Of a stretch of 64,000 bases of DNA, positions 35,001 through 42,785 are shown one piece after another. Position 1 is the first letter of the stretch. Each line of letters starts with the position of its first letter. This stretch comes from Sphingomonadales bacterium (lineage in GTDB: Bacteria > Pseudomonadota > Alphaproteobacteria > Sphingomonadales > Govanellaceae). The notes under the pieces are model-generated. The model had not been told where the DNA came from. It did not search any database and saw only the letters and a program-made list of their open reading frames with translations. The translations under genes and the position numbers were made by a program. Location of the stretch: assembly GCA_019455285.1 (NCBI GenBank), contig JACFMS010000002.1, forward strand, positions 1 to 64,000, written 5' to 3'.

Positions 35001-35250
35001 GCGCGACCTACCCGATGCCGAAGCCTGCACACGCTTCGACAAAGCCACCCGACACGGGCGCGATATGGAGAATTATCAGGCGCTTCTCGCGCGCGCTGTT
35101 GCCTCCATCGCTGGCAAGAGCGAGGAACGCGCCGTCGCCAGCCTCTTCAGTCCCGGCGGTACCCACGGCCTGAAAGGCGAGTTCGCCGGTATCAACGATT
35201 TCGAGGTTGTCGCCTTCCTTGTCATCCTGCCGGAAAGCGGGGCCGCATGA
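32050..35250 (+). CDS. SNF2-type helicase with PLD-like N-terminal domain
   Basis: A 1,066-residue superfamily 2 helicase. The first 130 residues (MKLLRNTGNERVIDRLREWL, VDLMSPEFSLYAFAE, CRLLLGSD) have the shape of the phospholipase D-like domain found on many prokaryotic helicases, but lack the HxK catalytic pair. The motor has Walker A ADSVGLGKTFEAL (near 252), VVIDESHNFRN (near 338), LMLSATPVNNR (near 376) and motif VI IIQRFGRIDRIGS (near 787). It resembles the RapA/HepA and DrmD groups. It is the first large gene of the modification operon; its stop overlaps the DUF4391 start (ATGA). Likely remodels or translocates on DNA during defence; inferred. Confidence 0.9.
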   Translation: MKLLRNTGNERVIDRLREWLQPDSAVDLMSPEFSLYAFAETHDHLKKAGRCRLLLGSDAALAETLYGGSGDIAARGKLQGRWLAKQAGEWLNKHAEVRHVPTAPPQSMIVVSSNDDRHVLTGTCPFTTEGLGITPGDQLGLVQLSDTDAEAAAYADWFQVSWNALKPTGSQLAARLDDAANQRPPSLLYFKVLYELFRDIGEELDEERIIKSATGIRNTTVWNKLFKFQRDGVVGAIDKLERIGGCIIADSVGLGKTFEALAVIKYYELRNDRVLVLCPKRLRDNWTLYKANDRRNILASDRFNYDVLNHTDLSREGGMSGDIDLSHVNWGNYDLVVIDESHNFRNKATHKDRDTRYDHLMKRIIKAGVKTKVLMLSATPVNNRLADLKNQIAFMTEGNDLALAGHGIQSIEATIRKAQTQFNRWLDLPETDRRPTRLMDMLGFDYFKLLDLLTIARSRKHVQRYYGTEETGQFPERLRPVNIKADVDLAGEFRPIREINNEIRRLTLAAYAPLRYVLPHKQSVYDEKYSTKIRGGESFFRQVDREESLIHLLRVNILKRMESSVASFALTIKRQLADVNALLAKLDAHDESVDEVSIDDIDIDDPAFEALLIGRKVKVLLHDVDRVRWRQDLIEDRNRLATLLSAAQAVTPERDAKLAALREVIASKVATPINGENRKILLFTAFADTADYLYAQLASWAKNELGLETAVVSGTGANKTTLRGLRGDMSSILSAFSPRSKERPEEMSAEGQIDLLIATDCISEGQNLQDCDFLTNYDIHWNPVRIIQRFGRIDRIGSTNTRIQLVNFWPNMELDEYLDLESRVSGRMVLLDVSATGEENVIEFQAGNQMNDLEYRRAQLQKLQDAVIDLEDLSSGVSIADLTLNDFRIDLAGYMREHRERLESLPPGTYAVVPAPDASAPENDLPSGAIFCLRAVGEAAESAAEPGYPLSPNFVVHVSDDGEVLLPYTQAKQVLDRLKKAAIGRDLPDAEACTRFDKATRHGRDMENYQALLARAVASIAGKSEERAVASLFSPGGTHGLKGEFAGINDFEVVAFLVILPESGAA

Positions 35251-36017
35251 CGGCGGGTGCAGGTTTTCTTACCATCGTTAACGCGCTGGGGCTTCCGCCC
35301 GGCGCGCGCGTTGATGCGCGTGTGCCCAAAAAGCTGCTGGTCGAACAAAGCGCGCCGACCGCCGCCGACAAACGCGCCATTCAGGATGGCATCGACGAAC
35401 TGCAATGGTTTGCCGCGTGCAAGCCCGCCACCATCGGTGTGCCGAGCTTCGCCGACGATACCCGCGAATATCTTGAGATTGCCGTTATTGGCTGTGCTTT
35501 CCGTCCCGGTGCCAAGGCTGCTCGGCTCACCGAGCTGATCCACCGCGCCATTCCCTATCCGGTGCTGCTTATCACCGCCGACGAGAACGGTCTTGCCGTG
35601 TCGGCGGCGCACAAGCGCCATGCGCAAAATGAAGCGGGCCGCACGGTGATCGAGAATGTCATCGTAGTCAGCGGCCTCCGCGCTGACGCGGTAGATACCG
35701 TGCAAGTCGCGTTTCTGAAAAGCCTTGCGCTGGTGCAGCAGCCACGCGCCGACTTGTACGCCCTTTATGCGGGATGGATCGCCCGGATTGAGGCCGTAAA
35801 CGCCGCCCGCCTGACGGGTGCGTTCGCCGCGACCGACGATCAGGAAGTCATTGACCGCCGCCGCGCCGCTCTCGACGCACATCTGCGGCTCACCAAAGAA
35901 ATCGAAGGTCTGCGCGCCAAGGCCAAGCGCGAGAAGCAGCTTAGCCGCCGCGTAGACCTGAACCTCGAAATCCAACAGCGCGAGGCTGACCTCGCTGCCT
36001 ATGCAAACCAACTGTGA
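35247..36017 (+). CDS. DUF4391 family protein
   Basis: A 256-residue protein recognised as DUF4391 from its N-terminal half: LPPGARVDARVPKKLL, IQDGIDELQWFAACKPATIG and EYLEIAVIGCAFRPGA. The C-terminal 60 residues are a charged helix (HLRLTKEIEGLRAKAKREK), probably coiled coil. Members are typically found beside helicase and DNA methyltransferase genes and have no established activity. Here it starts inside the helicase stop (ATGA) and precedes mod, so it is translationally coupled to the defence operon. Plausibly an adaptor between helicase and methylase; inferred. Confidence 0.78.
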   Translation: MTAGAGFLTIVNALGLPPGARVDARVPKKLLVEQSAPTAADKRAIQDGIDELQWFAACKPATIGVPSFADDTREYLEIAVIGCAFRPGAKAARLTELIHRAIPYPVLLITADENGLAVSAAHKRHAQNEAGRTVIENVIVVSGLRADAVDTVQVAFLKSLALVQQPRADLYALYAGWIARIEAVNAARLTGAFAATDDQEVIDRRRAALDAHLRLTKEIEGLRAKAKREKQLSRRVDLNLEIQQREADLAAYANQL

Positions 36018-36040
36018 CTCCAAGGGGGAATCCATCTCAC

Positions 36041-38023
36041 ATGTCTGAAATCAAGAAACTCGTTTTGGATGACCCTGCAACCAAGAGCGCCGACATTGTG
36101 ACCGGGAATGTCGAGGCCCTGAAAGACCTGTTCCCCGAAGCCTTCGAGGAAGGGAAAATCGACTTCGACGTGCTCAGGCAACTGCTGGGTGCTGGCGTCG
36201 ATGAAAAGGACGAAAAATACGGACTGAACTGGCATGGTAAGCGCAAAGCGAGGCAGATCGCGCTGACGCCATCCACCGGGACACTGTTGCCGTGCCCGGA
36301 TGAAAGCGTCGATTGGGACACAACGCAGAACCTGATGATTGAGGGCGACAACCTTGAGGTGCTCAAGCTCTTGCAAAAGAGCTACGCAGGCAAGGTTAAG
36401 CTCATCTACATAGACCCGCCCTATAACACCGGAAAGGAGTTTATTTATCCTGACAGATTTCAAGATAATTTAGAGACATATCTTCAATACACGGGGCAGA
36501 AGGGTGCAGACGGCTTTCGGACAACTAGCAATACGGAGAGTCACGGGAGGTTTCACACCAACTGGTTGAATATGATTTATCCGAGACTCAAGTTATCGAG
36601 AGCATTACTTTCGGACGATGGGGTTATTGCGATTAGCGTTGATGAGAACGAAATCGACAGGCTACGAGCAGTGATGGCTGAAATATACGGGGAAGAGAAC
36701 TTCGCTGCGCAAATCACTGTCCAAAGCAATCCCCGTGGAAGGCAGTCCGATACGTTCTTTGCTACCGTCCATGAATATCTCTTAGTTTATGCCAAAAGCA
36801 GAGAAAGTGGCATTATAGGGGGCGAAGCTCTGAACGATGCTCAACGGGCCGAGTTTAAGTATTCTGACCCCGATGGCAGGGCATATCGACTCTTAGGCCT
36901 TCGCCAACGCGGCGCTGCGTCGCTTCGCAGCGACCGGCCAGATATGTATTTCCCGATCTACGTGAACTCGACAACGTCAGAAGTATCGCTTGAGCCTAAG
37001 GAGGGTTTTGACCACGAGGTTCTCCCGCGCAAGTCTACTGGCGAAGATGGACGGTGGATGTGGGGCAAAGAGAAATGCGCTAAAGACATTGGTTTCATCG
37101 TTGCCAGATTGATCGAGCGTCGTGGTGAATATGACCTGTTTGTTAAAGATTATCTCGAAAAGAACGGTGAAGAACGCTCTCGGAAATTTAAGACTATTTG
37201 GGATGACAAAAAGCTGAACACGCAAAATGGAACCCAAGAAGTGAAGGCACTACTTGGATCAGGCGCAATGTCATTCCCGAAACCAGTCGCGTTGTTGAGG
37301 GACGTGATTCAGCTTGGCGCTGAGCGTCACAGCCTGATCCTTGACTTCTTTGCGGGGTCAGGGACGACTGGCCACGCCGTTCTTGAAGAAAACGCGAAAG
37401 ATGGCGGCAGCAGAAGGTTCATTCTTGTCCAGCTTCCCGAACTACTCGACCCCGCCAACAATGACCAGAAGTTGGCAGTCGAGCTTTGTGACACGCTTGG
37501 CAAGCCGCGCACTATCGCGGAAGTGACGAAAGAACGTCTGAGGCGGGCTGCCAAGAAAATTAAAGACGATTTCCCTCTCTTCAAAGGCGACATGGGATTC
37601 AGGAATTACAAGCTCGCTCAATCTAACATCGTCGCATGGGAGCCGGAACCGTCCAATCTCGAAAGCACCTTGCTCGCCAATGCCGAACATCTTGTAGCGG
37701 GTCGCACTGAGCGGGACGTGCTCTATGAGCTGTTGCTGAAGCTGGGCCTCGATCTGTGCGTTCCCATCGAGCGGAAGGACATTGCCGGGAAGGCCGTCCA
37801 TTCCATTGGTGGCGGCGCGCTTATCGTTTGCCTCGCTGATGGCCTCACCAAGGACACTGTCGAAACCGTCGCCAACGGTATCGTCGCATGGTGGAAGGAG
37901 CTTGCTTCCGCCGTCGATACCCGCGTCGTGTTCAAAGATTCCGGCTTCGCCGATGATGTAGCTAAAGCCAACATGGCGGCGATTCTCAACCAGAACGGTA
38001 TCCTCGACGTGAGGAGCCTGTAA
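36041..38023 (+). CDS. Type III-like DNA methyltransferase (Mod)
   Basis: A 660-residue beta-class amino-methyltransferase: the catalytic DPPY motif in LIYIDPPYNTGKEF (near 124) precedes the SAM-binding LDFFAGSGTTGHAV (near 436), with the target-recognition region between. This order and size match Mod subunits of type III restriction systems, which methylate adenine on one strand. The start ATG 36041 (MSEIKK) follows GGGGGA; a GTG overlapping the previous stop is an alternative. The middle (about 36,430-37,340) is clearly more AT-rich than both ends, as if the recognition domain had been exchanged. It overlaps the next gene by one base (TAATG). Confidence 0.92.
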   Translation: MSEIKKLVLDDPATKSADIVTGNVEALKDLFPEAFEEGKIDFDVLRQLLGAGVDEKDEKYGLNWHGKRKARQIALTPSTGTLLPCPDESVDWDTTQNLMIEGDNLEVLKLLQKSYAGKVKLIYIDPPYNTGKEFIYPDRFQDNLETYLQYTGQKGADGFRTTSNTESHGRFHTNWLNMIYPRLKLSRALLSDDGVIAISVDENEIDRLRAVMAEIYGEENFAAQITVQSNPRGRQSDTFFATVHEYLLVYAKSRESGIIGGEALNDAQRAEFKYSDPDGRAYRLLGLRQRGAASLRSDRPDMYFPIYVNSTTSEVSLEPKEGFDHEVLPRKSTGEDGRWMWGKEKCAKDIGFIVARLIERRGEYDLFVKDYLEKNGEERSRKFKTIWDDKKLNTQNGTQEVKALLGSGAMSFPKPVALLRDVIQLGAERHSLILDFFAGSGTTGHAVLEENAKDGGSRRFILVQLPELLDPANNDQKLAVELCDTLGKPRTIAEVTKERLRRAAKKIKDDFPLFKGDMGFRNYKLAQSNIVAWEPEPSNLESTLLANAEHLVAGRTERDVLYELLLKLGLDLCVPIERKDIAGKAVHSIGGGALIVCLADGLTKDTVETVANGIVAWWKELASAVDTRVVFKDSGFADDVAKANMAAILNQNGILDVRSL

Positions 38024-38538
38024 TGAGCACGGATCGTTTCCTCACCTTCGCCTACGGCTCCAACATGCCCGCCGCCCGCCTGCGCGAGCGGTGCCCATCC
38101 GCGCGCGCAATCGGCATTGCCGAATTACCCGGCCATGAATTGCACTGGCACAAGCGCAGTCGGGACGGGTCGGGCAAGTGCGATATTATCGCCAGCGATG
38201 CCGTCGATGTTTCTGTGTTCGGCGTGCTCTATGAGATCGCAGCGCAAGAGAAACGCGCGCTTGACCGCGCCGAAGGCTTGGGTGCCGGTTACGAAGAAGT
38301 CGCGATCGAGGTTCTGTGCGGCGGCAGTCCGATAACAGCCAAGGCATATAGAGCGACCGATACCGATCCCGCGCTTCGCCCCTATACATGGTATCGCGCC
38401 TTAGTCATCGCGGGCGCGCGGGAACACGGGCTTCCTGCGTCCTATATCGTCGGACTTGAATCCGTGCCCGCCGACGAGGACGAAAACCGCGCACGCCACG
38501 ATGAGCACATGGCTTTGATCGCGGAGGTACGGGCATGA
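38023..38538 (+). CDS. Gamma-glutamylcyclotransferase-like protein in the defence operon
   Basis: A 171-residue protein with the AIG2/gamma-glutamylcyclotransferase fold signature: the substrate-loop motif FAYGSNMPAARLRERCP at the N-terminus and GLGAGYEEVAIEV, with a Glu in the place of the catalytic acid. The family removes gamma-glutamyl groups as 5-oxoproline from peptides or amines. It overlaps mod (TAATG) and res (ATGA), so it is an integral operon member rather than an insertion. Its role among DNA enzymes is unknown; it could act on a small signalling molecule, on a peptide or protein, or have lost catalysis. Confidence 0.82.
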   Translation: MSTDRFLTFAYGSNMPAARLRERCPSARAIGIAELPGHELHWHKRSRDGSGKCDIIASDAVDVSVFGVLYEIAAQEKRALDRAEGLGAGYEEVAIEVLCGGSPITAKAYRATDTDPALRPYTWYRALVIAGAREHGLPASYIVGLESVPADEDENRARHDEHMALIAEVRA

Positions 38539-41528
38539 AACTGCATTTCGAGCCGAACCTCGACTATCAGCACACCGCGATCGAATCCGTCTGCGACCTG
38601 TTTCGCGGGCAGGAGATCAACCGCACCGAATTTACCGTCACCCGCCAAGCTGGCGGTGGCGCGCAGCAGGAGCTTGGGCTTGTCGAAAACGCCCTCGGTA
38701 TCGGCAACCGGCTGACGCTGCTCGACGACGAGATCATTTCTAACCTGAATGAAATCCAGCTCAAGAACGGCCTGCCGCCATCTGCAAGCCTCGCCTCCGG
38801 TGACTTCACCGTGGAAATGGAGACGGGCACCGGAAAAACCTATGTCTATCTTCGCACGATCTTCGAGCTGAATAAACGGTTCGGATTCACGAAATTCGTG
38901 ATCGTTGTGCCGTCCGTGGCCATCAAGGAAGGCGTCTATAAAACGCTTCAAATCACCGAAGAGCATTTCAAGGGCCTCTATTCCGGCCAGCCCTTCGACT
39001 ATTTCCTCTATGATTCATCGAAGCTCGGGCAAGTGCGCAACTTCGCCACCAGCCCGACCATTCAAATCATGGTCGTGACAGTGGGCGCGATCAACAAAAA
39101 GGACGTGAACAACCTCTACAAGGATAGCGAGAAAACAGGCGGTGAAGCGCCCATCGACCTTATCCGCGCCACGCGCCCTGTCATTGTCGTAGACGAGCCG
39201 CAGACCGTGGACGGCGGCCTTGAGGGACGCGGCAAAGAAGCCCTCAGCGCCATGAACCCGCTCTGCACGCTACGCTACTCCGCAACCCATGTGGACAAGC
39301 ACCATATGGTTTACCGGCTAGACGCGGTGGACGCCTATGAGCGCAAGCTGGTCAAGCAGATCGAAGTGGCCTCGCTCGAAGTCGAGGGTGGGCATAACAA
39401 AGCCTACCTGCGTTTTCTCTCTGCCAGCAACAAAGGCGGTGCCGTGACTGCCCGCGTCGAGATGGACGTGCAGCAGGGCGGACAGGTTCGCCGGAAGGAA
39501 GTCACCGTTCAGGATGGCGATGACTTGGAGGATACGACAGGTCGGGCCATCTACAAGGATTGTCGCATCGGCGAAATTCGCGTGGCGGGTAAAGATTCAC
39601 TGCTCGAAGTGAAAACAGCCGGATCAGAATCCTTCCTCGCCATGGGACAAGCCATCGGCGACGTTGACCCCGATGCCATCAAGCGACTGATGATCCGTCG
39701 CACCATCACCGAGCACCTTGAGAAAGAACGACGCCTAGCGCCGCTCGGCATTAAGGTGCTCAGCCTGTTTTTTATCGACGCCGTGGAGCATTATCGTTCC
39801 TATGACGAGGATGGAAACGCGGTGAAAGGCAAATATGCGACGATCTTCGAGGAAGAATATCGCCGCGCCGCCAAGCTTCCCGAATATGCCAGCTTATTCA
39901 AGGAAGTGGACCTTACTACCGACGCGGAAGAAGTTCACGACGGCTATTTCTCCATCGACAAGGCCAAGCGGTGGACCGACACCGCCGAGAACAATCAGGC
40001 CAATCGCGATAGTGCCGAGCGTGCCTATAACCTCATCATGAAAGATAAGGAGAAGCTGCTGAGCTTCGACACGAAGCTGAAGTTCATCTTCTCTCACTCG
40101 GCACTGAAAGAGGGCTGGGATAATCCCAACGTGTTTCAGATTTGCGCGCTGCGCGAAATCGGCACCGAGCGTGAACGCCGCCAGACTATCGGGCGCGGCC
40201 TGCGCCTCTGTGTCAAATCTGTCGGCCCCGAAAAAGGGCATCGGGTGCGCGGTTTCGAGATTAACACGCTGACGGTAATCGCCACCGAGAGCTACGAAGC
40301 CTTCGCCGAAAACCTGCAAAAAGAGATCGAGGCCGATACCGGCATCCGTTTTGGTATCGTCGAGAAGCACCAGTTCGCGGCTATCTCTGTCCAGCAAGAG
40401 GACGGTACCCTAGCTATGCTGGGGTTCGAGCAATCCGCCGCGATCCACGAATATCTCAAAGGCGCTGATTTCATCGACGCCAAAGGCAAAGTGCAGGACA
40501 AACTGCGTACGGCGCTGAAAGAAGGGACGCTGACGGTCCCTGACGAGCTTGCTGCGCACCTGCCGCAGATCAAGGAAGTCCTGCGCAAAATCGTAGGGAA
40601 ACTCGACATCAAGAACGCTGACGACCGCAAGGCCGTCCGCGTGCGCAAGGAAGTCCTGCACAGCGCAGAGTTTCAGGCGCTATGGGATCGCATCAAACAC
40701 CGCACGACCTATCGCGTTCATTTCGACAACGCCAAGCTGATCGAGGATTGCACCAAGGCAATTTCCAGCGCGCCACCCATCACCAAGGCGAAGGCTGTCA
40801 TTCGCAAGGCTGACCTCGCCATCGGTCAAGGCGGCGTAATTGCTACCGAAACCGCTACGTCCGGCCCCGTCACCATCGAGGAAGGGGATATTGCCCTCCC
40901 TGACGTGCTGACTGATTTACAGGACCGGACCCAGCTGACTCGCCGCAGCCTTGTCACCATCCTGACCGAGAGCGGCAGGCTTGGCGATTTCAGGCGTAAC
41001 CCTCAAGCCTTCATCGAGCTGGCGGCAGAAACCATCAATCGCACCAAGCGCCTCGCGCTCGTGGACGGCATCAAATACCAGCGGATCGGCGACGATCACT
41101 TTTATGCGCAGGAGTTGTTCGAGCAGGAGGAGCTGACCGGCTACCTCAAGAATATGCTTCAAAACACGCAGAAATCTGTGTTCGAGCATGTCATCTACGA
41201 TTCCGGCGGCGTCGAGCGCACCTTCGCCGAACAGCTCGAAAAGAATGAGGCGGTGAAAGTCTACGCCAAATTGCCCAGTTGGTTCAAAGTTCCCACGCCG
41301 CTCGGCACCTACAATCCCGATTGGGCTGTGCTGGTGCAGGTGGACGGCGAGGAACGCCTCTACTTCGTTGTCGAAACCAAGGGCAGCCTGTTCACCGACG
41401 ATCTGCGCGACAATGAGGCCGCGAAAATTGCTTGCGGCGAAGCGCATTTCAAGGCGCTCGCAGTTGACGAGAATCCGGCCCGTTACGTCAAAGCCACCAA
41501 GATCGACGACCTCATGGAGCATTGCTGA
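38535..41528 (+). CDS. Type III-like restriction subunit (Res): helicase with PD-(D/E)XK nuclease
   Basis: A 997-residue DEAD-like ATPase with a nuclease tail. Walker A is FTVEMETGTGKTYVYL (near 94), motif II reads VVDEPQTVDGG (near 219), RYSATHV follows, and motif VI is RQTIGRGLRL (near 551). The C-terminus has NPDWAVLV...FVVETKGSL (Asp near 927, Glu-x-Lys near 948), a complete PD-(D/E)XK active site. The combination and length match type III Res, which cuts after ATP-driven communication between two head-to-head sites. It starts inside the cyclotransferase-like stop codon. In ordinary type III systems res directly follows mod; here one gene separates them. Confidence 0.92.
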   Translation: MKLHFEPNLDYQHTAIESVCDLFRGQEINRTEFTVTRQAGGGAQQELGLVENALGIGNRLTLLDDEIISNLNEIQLKNGLPPSASLASGDFTVEMETGTGKTYVYLRTIFELNKRFGFTKFVIVVPSVAIKEGVYKTLQITEEHFKGLYSGQPFDYFLYDSSKLGQVRNFATSPTIQIMVVTVGAINKKDVNNLYKDSEKTGGEAPIDLIRATRPVIVVDEPQTVDGGLEGRGKEALSAMNPLCTLRYSATHVDKHHMVYRLDAVDAYERKLVKQIEVASLEVEGGHNKAYLRFLSASNKGGAVTARVEMDVQQGGQVRRKEVTVQDGDDLEDTTGRAIYKDCRIGEIRVAGKDSLLEVKTAGSESFLAMGQAIGDVDPDAIKRLMIRRTITEHLEKERRLAPLGIKVLSLFFIDAVEHYRSYDEDGNAVKGKYATIFEEEYRRAAKLPEYASLFKEVDLTTDAEEVHDGYFSIDKAKRWTDTAENNQANRDSAERAYNLIMKDKEKLLSFDTKLKFIFSHSALKEGWDNPNVFQICALREIGTERERRQTIGRGLRLCVKSVGPEKGHRVRGFEINTLTVIATESYEAFAENLQKEIEADTGIRFGIVEKHQFAAISVQQEDGTLAMLGFEQSAAIHEYLKGADFIDAKGKVQDKLRTALKEGTLTVPDELAAHLPQIKEVLRKIVGKLDIKNADDRKAVRVRKEVLHSAEFQALWDRIKHRTTYRVHFDNAKLIEDCTKAISSAPPITKAKAVIRKADLAIGQGGVIATETATSGPVTIEEGDIALPDVLTDLQDRTQLTRRSLVTILTESGRLGDFRRNPQAFIELAAETINRTKRLALVDGIKYQRIGDDHFYAQELFEQEELTGYLKNMLQNTQKSVFEHVIYDSGGVERTFAEQLEKNEAVKVYAKLPSWFKVPTPLGTYNPDWAVLVQVDGEERLYFVVETKGSLFTDDLRDNEAAKIACGEAHFKALAVDENPARYVKATKIDDLMEHC

Positions 41529-41529
41529 C

Positions 41530-42033
41530 ATGGGCGATGTTCCCGCTGACATCTGCGACGGCATTTGGGATGGTGAATGGATAAGTTGGGATGAGATTAA
41601 CCAGCAAATCCAGTACAAGGAATGGCGGGCCCGCTATCCCAATGCTGACCTGTCGCTTGTACCGATCTTTGAATCGTTGATCGGTACTGCCGAAGAATAT
41701 TACCAGCTCACCGGCCGACACCTCCAAGTGTATGGCGATATAGGTGAACTTTATGGGGCCATTACCCATGGCATAAAACTGCATCGGAATTATGCTCAGG
41801 GGTCTGATGGACGGCTTGGCAACGATTTAGTAGAAGTGAAAACGATCACACCTTTCAAGAGCTGCGATGTCGTTGAGATCAACATGGATCGAAACTTCAG
41901 CAAGGTCTTGATCGTGAAGATTAATTGCGATTTTGAAGTGTGGGGTAAGCTGATTGACCGCAAGGCGCTTCCCGCAGGGAAAAAGCGGGGAAATCGCTTG
42001 TGCATCAACTGGGCGCAAGTCGAAGCTAAATAG
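41530..42033 (+). CDS. Small protein with possible PD-(D/E)XK nuclease motif
   Basis: A 167-residue protein starting one base after the res stop: MGDVPADICDGIWDGEW to RLCINWAQVEAK. The segment RLGNDLVEVKTITPF followed by VVEINMDRNFSKVLIVKIN has the D...ExK spacing of a PD-(D/E)XK core. The N-terminal helices include ESLIGTAEEYYQLTGRHL. No known restriction-system family is recognised with certainty. Strict coupling to res makes it the last member of the defence operon. It could be an accessory nuclease or a DNA-binding cofactor. Confidence 0.6.
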   Translation: MGDVPADICDGIWDGEWISWDEINQQIQYKEWRARYPNADLSLVPIFESLIGTAEEYYQLTGRHLQVYGDIGELYGAITHGIKLHRNYAQGSDGRLGNDLVEVKTITPFKSCDVVEINMDRNFSKVLIVKINCDFEVWGKLIDRKALPAGKKRGNRLCINWAQVEAK

Positions 42034-42064
42034 CGCCGTCTCGTTTGCCAGCGCCAGCTCACCC

Positions 42065-42391
42065 TCAAAAGAGGGTGAGCTGGCGGGCGGCGGCCTCGTG
42101 CTGCCGCCACGCCGGATTCGCGGCTTCTTCGTCCAGCCATGTGCGCACAAGGGCCACCGGCCCGCCCATGGCGGCAACGGCATTTGCCGTCGTGAAGTGC
42201 GAGCGATAGCCGGTCTCCGTGATGGGAAGCGGCGCGCGCTCGGGCGCGATGGCCTCGATTTCGAGGTGGGCCGTGTCGAGGCCGTAGTCGTCGGCAAGGC
42301 TGAGCCAGCGCGGTTCGTAGCTGATGGATATGGTCACGCCGTTCCAGACGGTCTCGTGATGCTCCGTATAGCGTTTGCAGAGGCTGCTCAT
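42065..42391 (-). CDS. Hypothetical element protein (third gene of a small operon)
   Basis: A 108-residue protein, MSSLCKRYTEHHETVWNGV to AARQLTLF, preceded by GGGAGG at a good spacing. It has no signal peptide or membrane helix. Its ATG overlaps the stop of the gene upstream by four bases. I have seen similar trios of short genes in alphaproteobacterial conjugative elements, but no function is known. It converges on the defence operon, 31 bp from its end. Confidence 0.7.
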   Translation of the reverse strand: MSSLCKRYTEHHETVWNGVTISISYEPRWLSLADDYGLDTAHLEIEAIAPERAPLPITETGYRSHFTTANAVAAMGGPVALVRTWLDEEAANPAWRQHEAAARQLTLF

Positions 42392-42573
42392 GCTGCACCT
42401 CCCTCTGCGATGGGAAGTTGGGCGGCTTCGTCCTGAGCCGCACCGACGATGTAGAGCACCTCTTGGAGGTCGCGGCGGGCGTCGCCGGTAATGCTTTCGT
42501 AGTTGTCGAGTATAAAGCTGACGTGGTCAAAGATGCTGTTAAGCCCACGGGAGAGACGCTGGCTGCGGGTCAT
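42388..42573 (-). CDS. Small hypothetical protein (second gene of a small operon)
   Basis: A 61-residue protein, MTRSQRLSRGLNSIFDHV to LPIAEGGAA, helical and slightly acidic. It starts within the stop of the upstream gene and ends in the start of the downstream one (four-base overlaps on both sides), so the three are translated together. Function unknown. Confidence 0.65.
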   Translation of the reverse strand: MTRSQRLSRGLNSIFDHVSFILDNYESITGDARRDLQEVLYIVGAAQDEAAQLPIAEGGAA

Positions 42574-42785
42574 GCTGCACCGCCTTCCGCCGCTTCGTCG
42601 GCTTTCGGGGGGAGCAGAACAATGCGACCATCCAGCGGATAGAGGTCGAGTTGCAGGGTATGGCCGTCGCCGTTCTGGTGCGGCCAAGCGGCCCCGATGC
42701 GCGTCCAGTAGGATTTGCCGCCTTTGGCTTCTCTGACGTGCCACGCAATCAGCGCGGGCGCTTTGGTTTCGGATTTTTTCGTCAT
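42570..42785 (-). CDS. Small hypothetical protein (first gene of a small operon)
   Basis: A 71-residue protein with the recognisable element-borne pattern ALIAWHVREAKGGKSYWTRI, GAAWPHQNGDGHTLQLDLYP and LDGRIVLLPP. Short proteins with this WTRIGAAWPH core accompany many conjugative elements of Alphaproteobacteria; no function is established. The ribosome site AAGGAG lies upstream of the ATG at 42785. First of three genes joined by four-base overlaps. Confidence 0.72.
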   Translation of the reverse strand: MTKKSETKAPALIAWHVREAKGGKSYWTRIGAAWPHQNGDGHTLQLDLYPLDGRIVLLPPKADEAAEGGAA

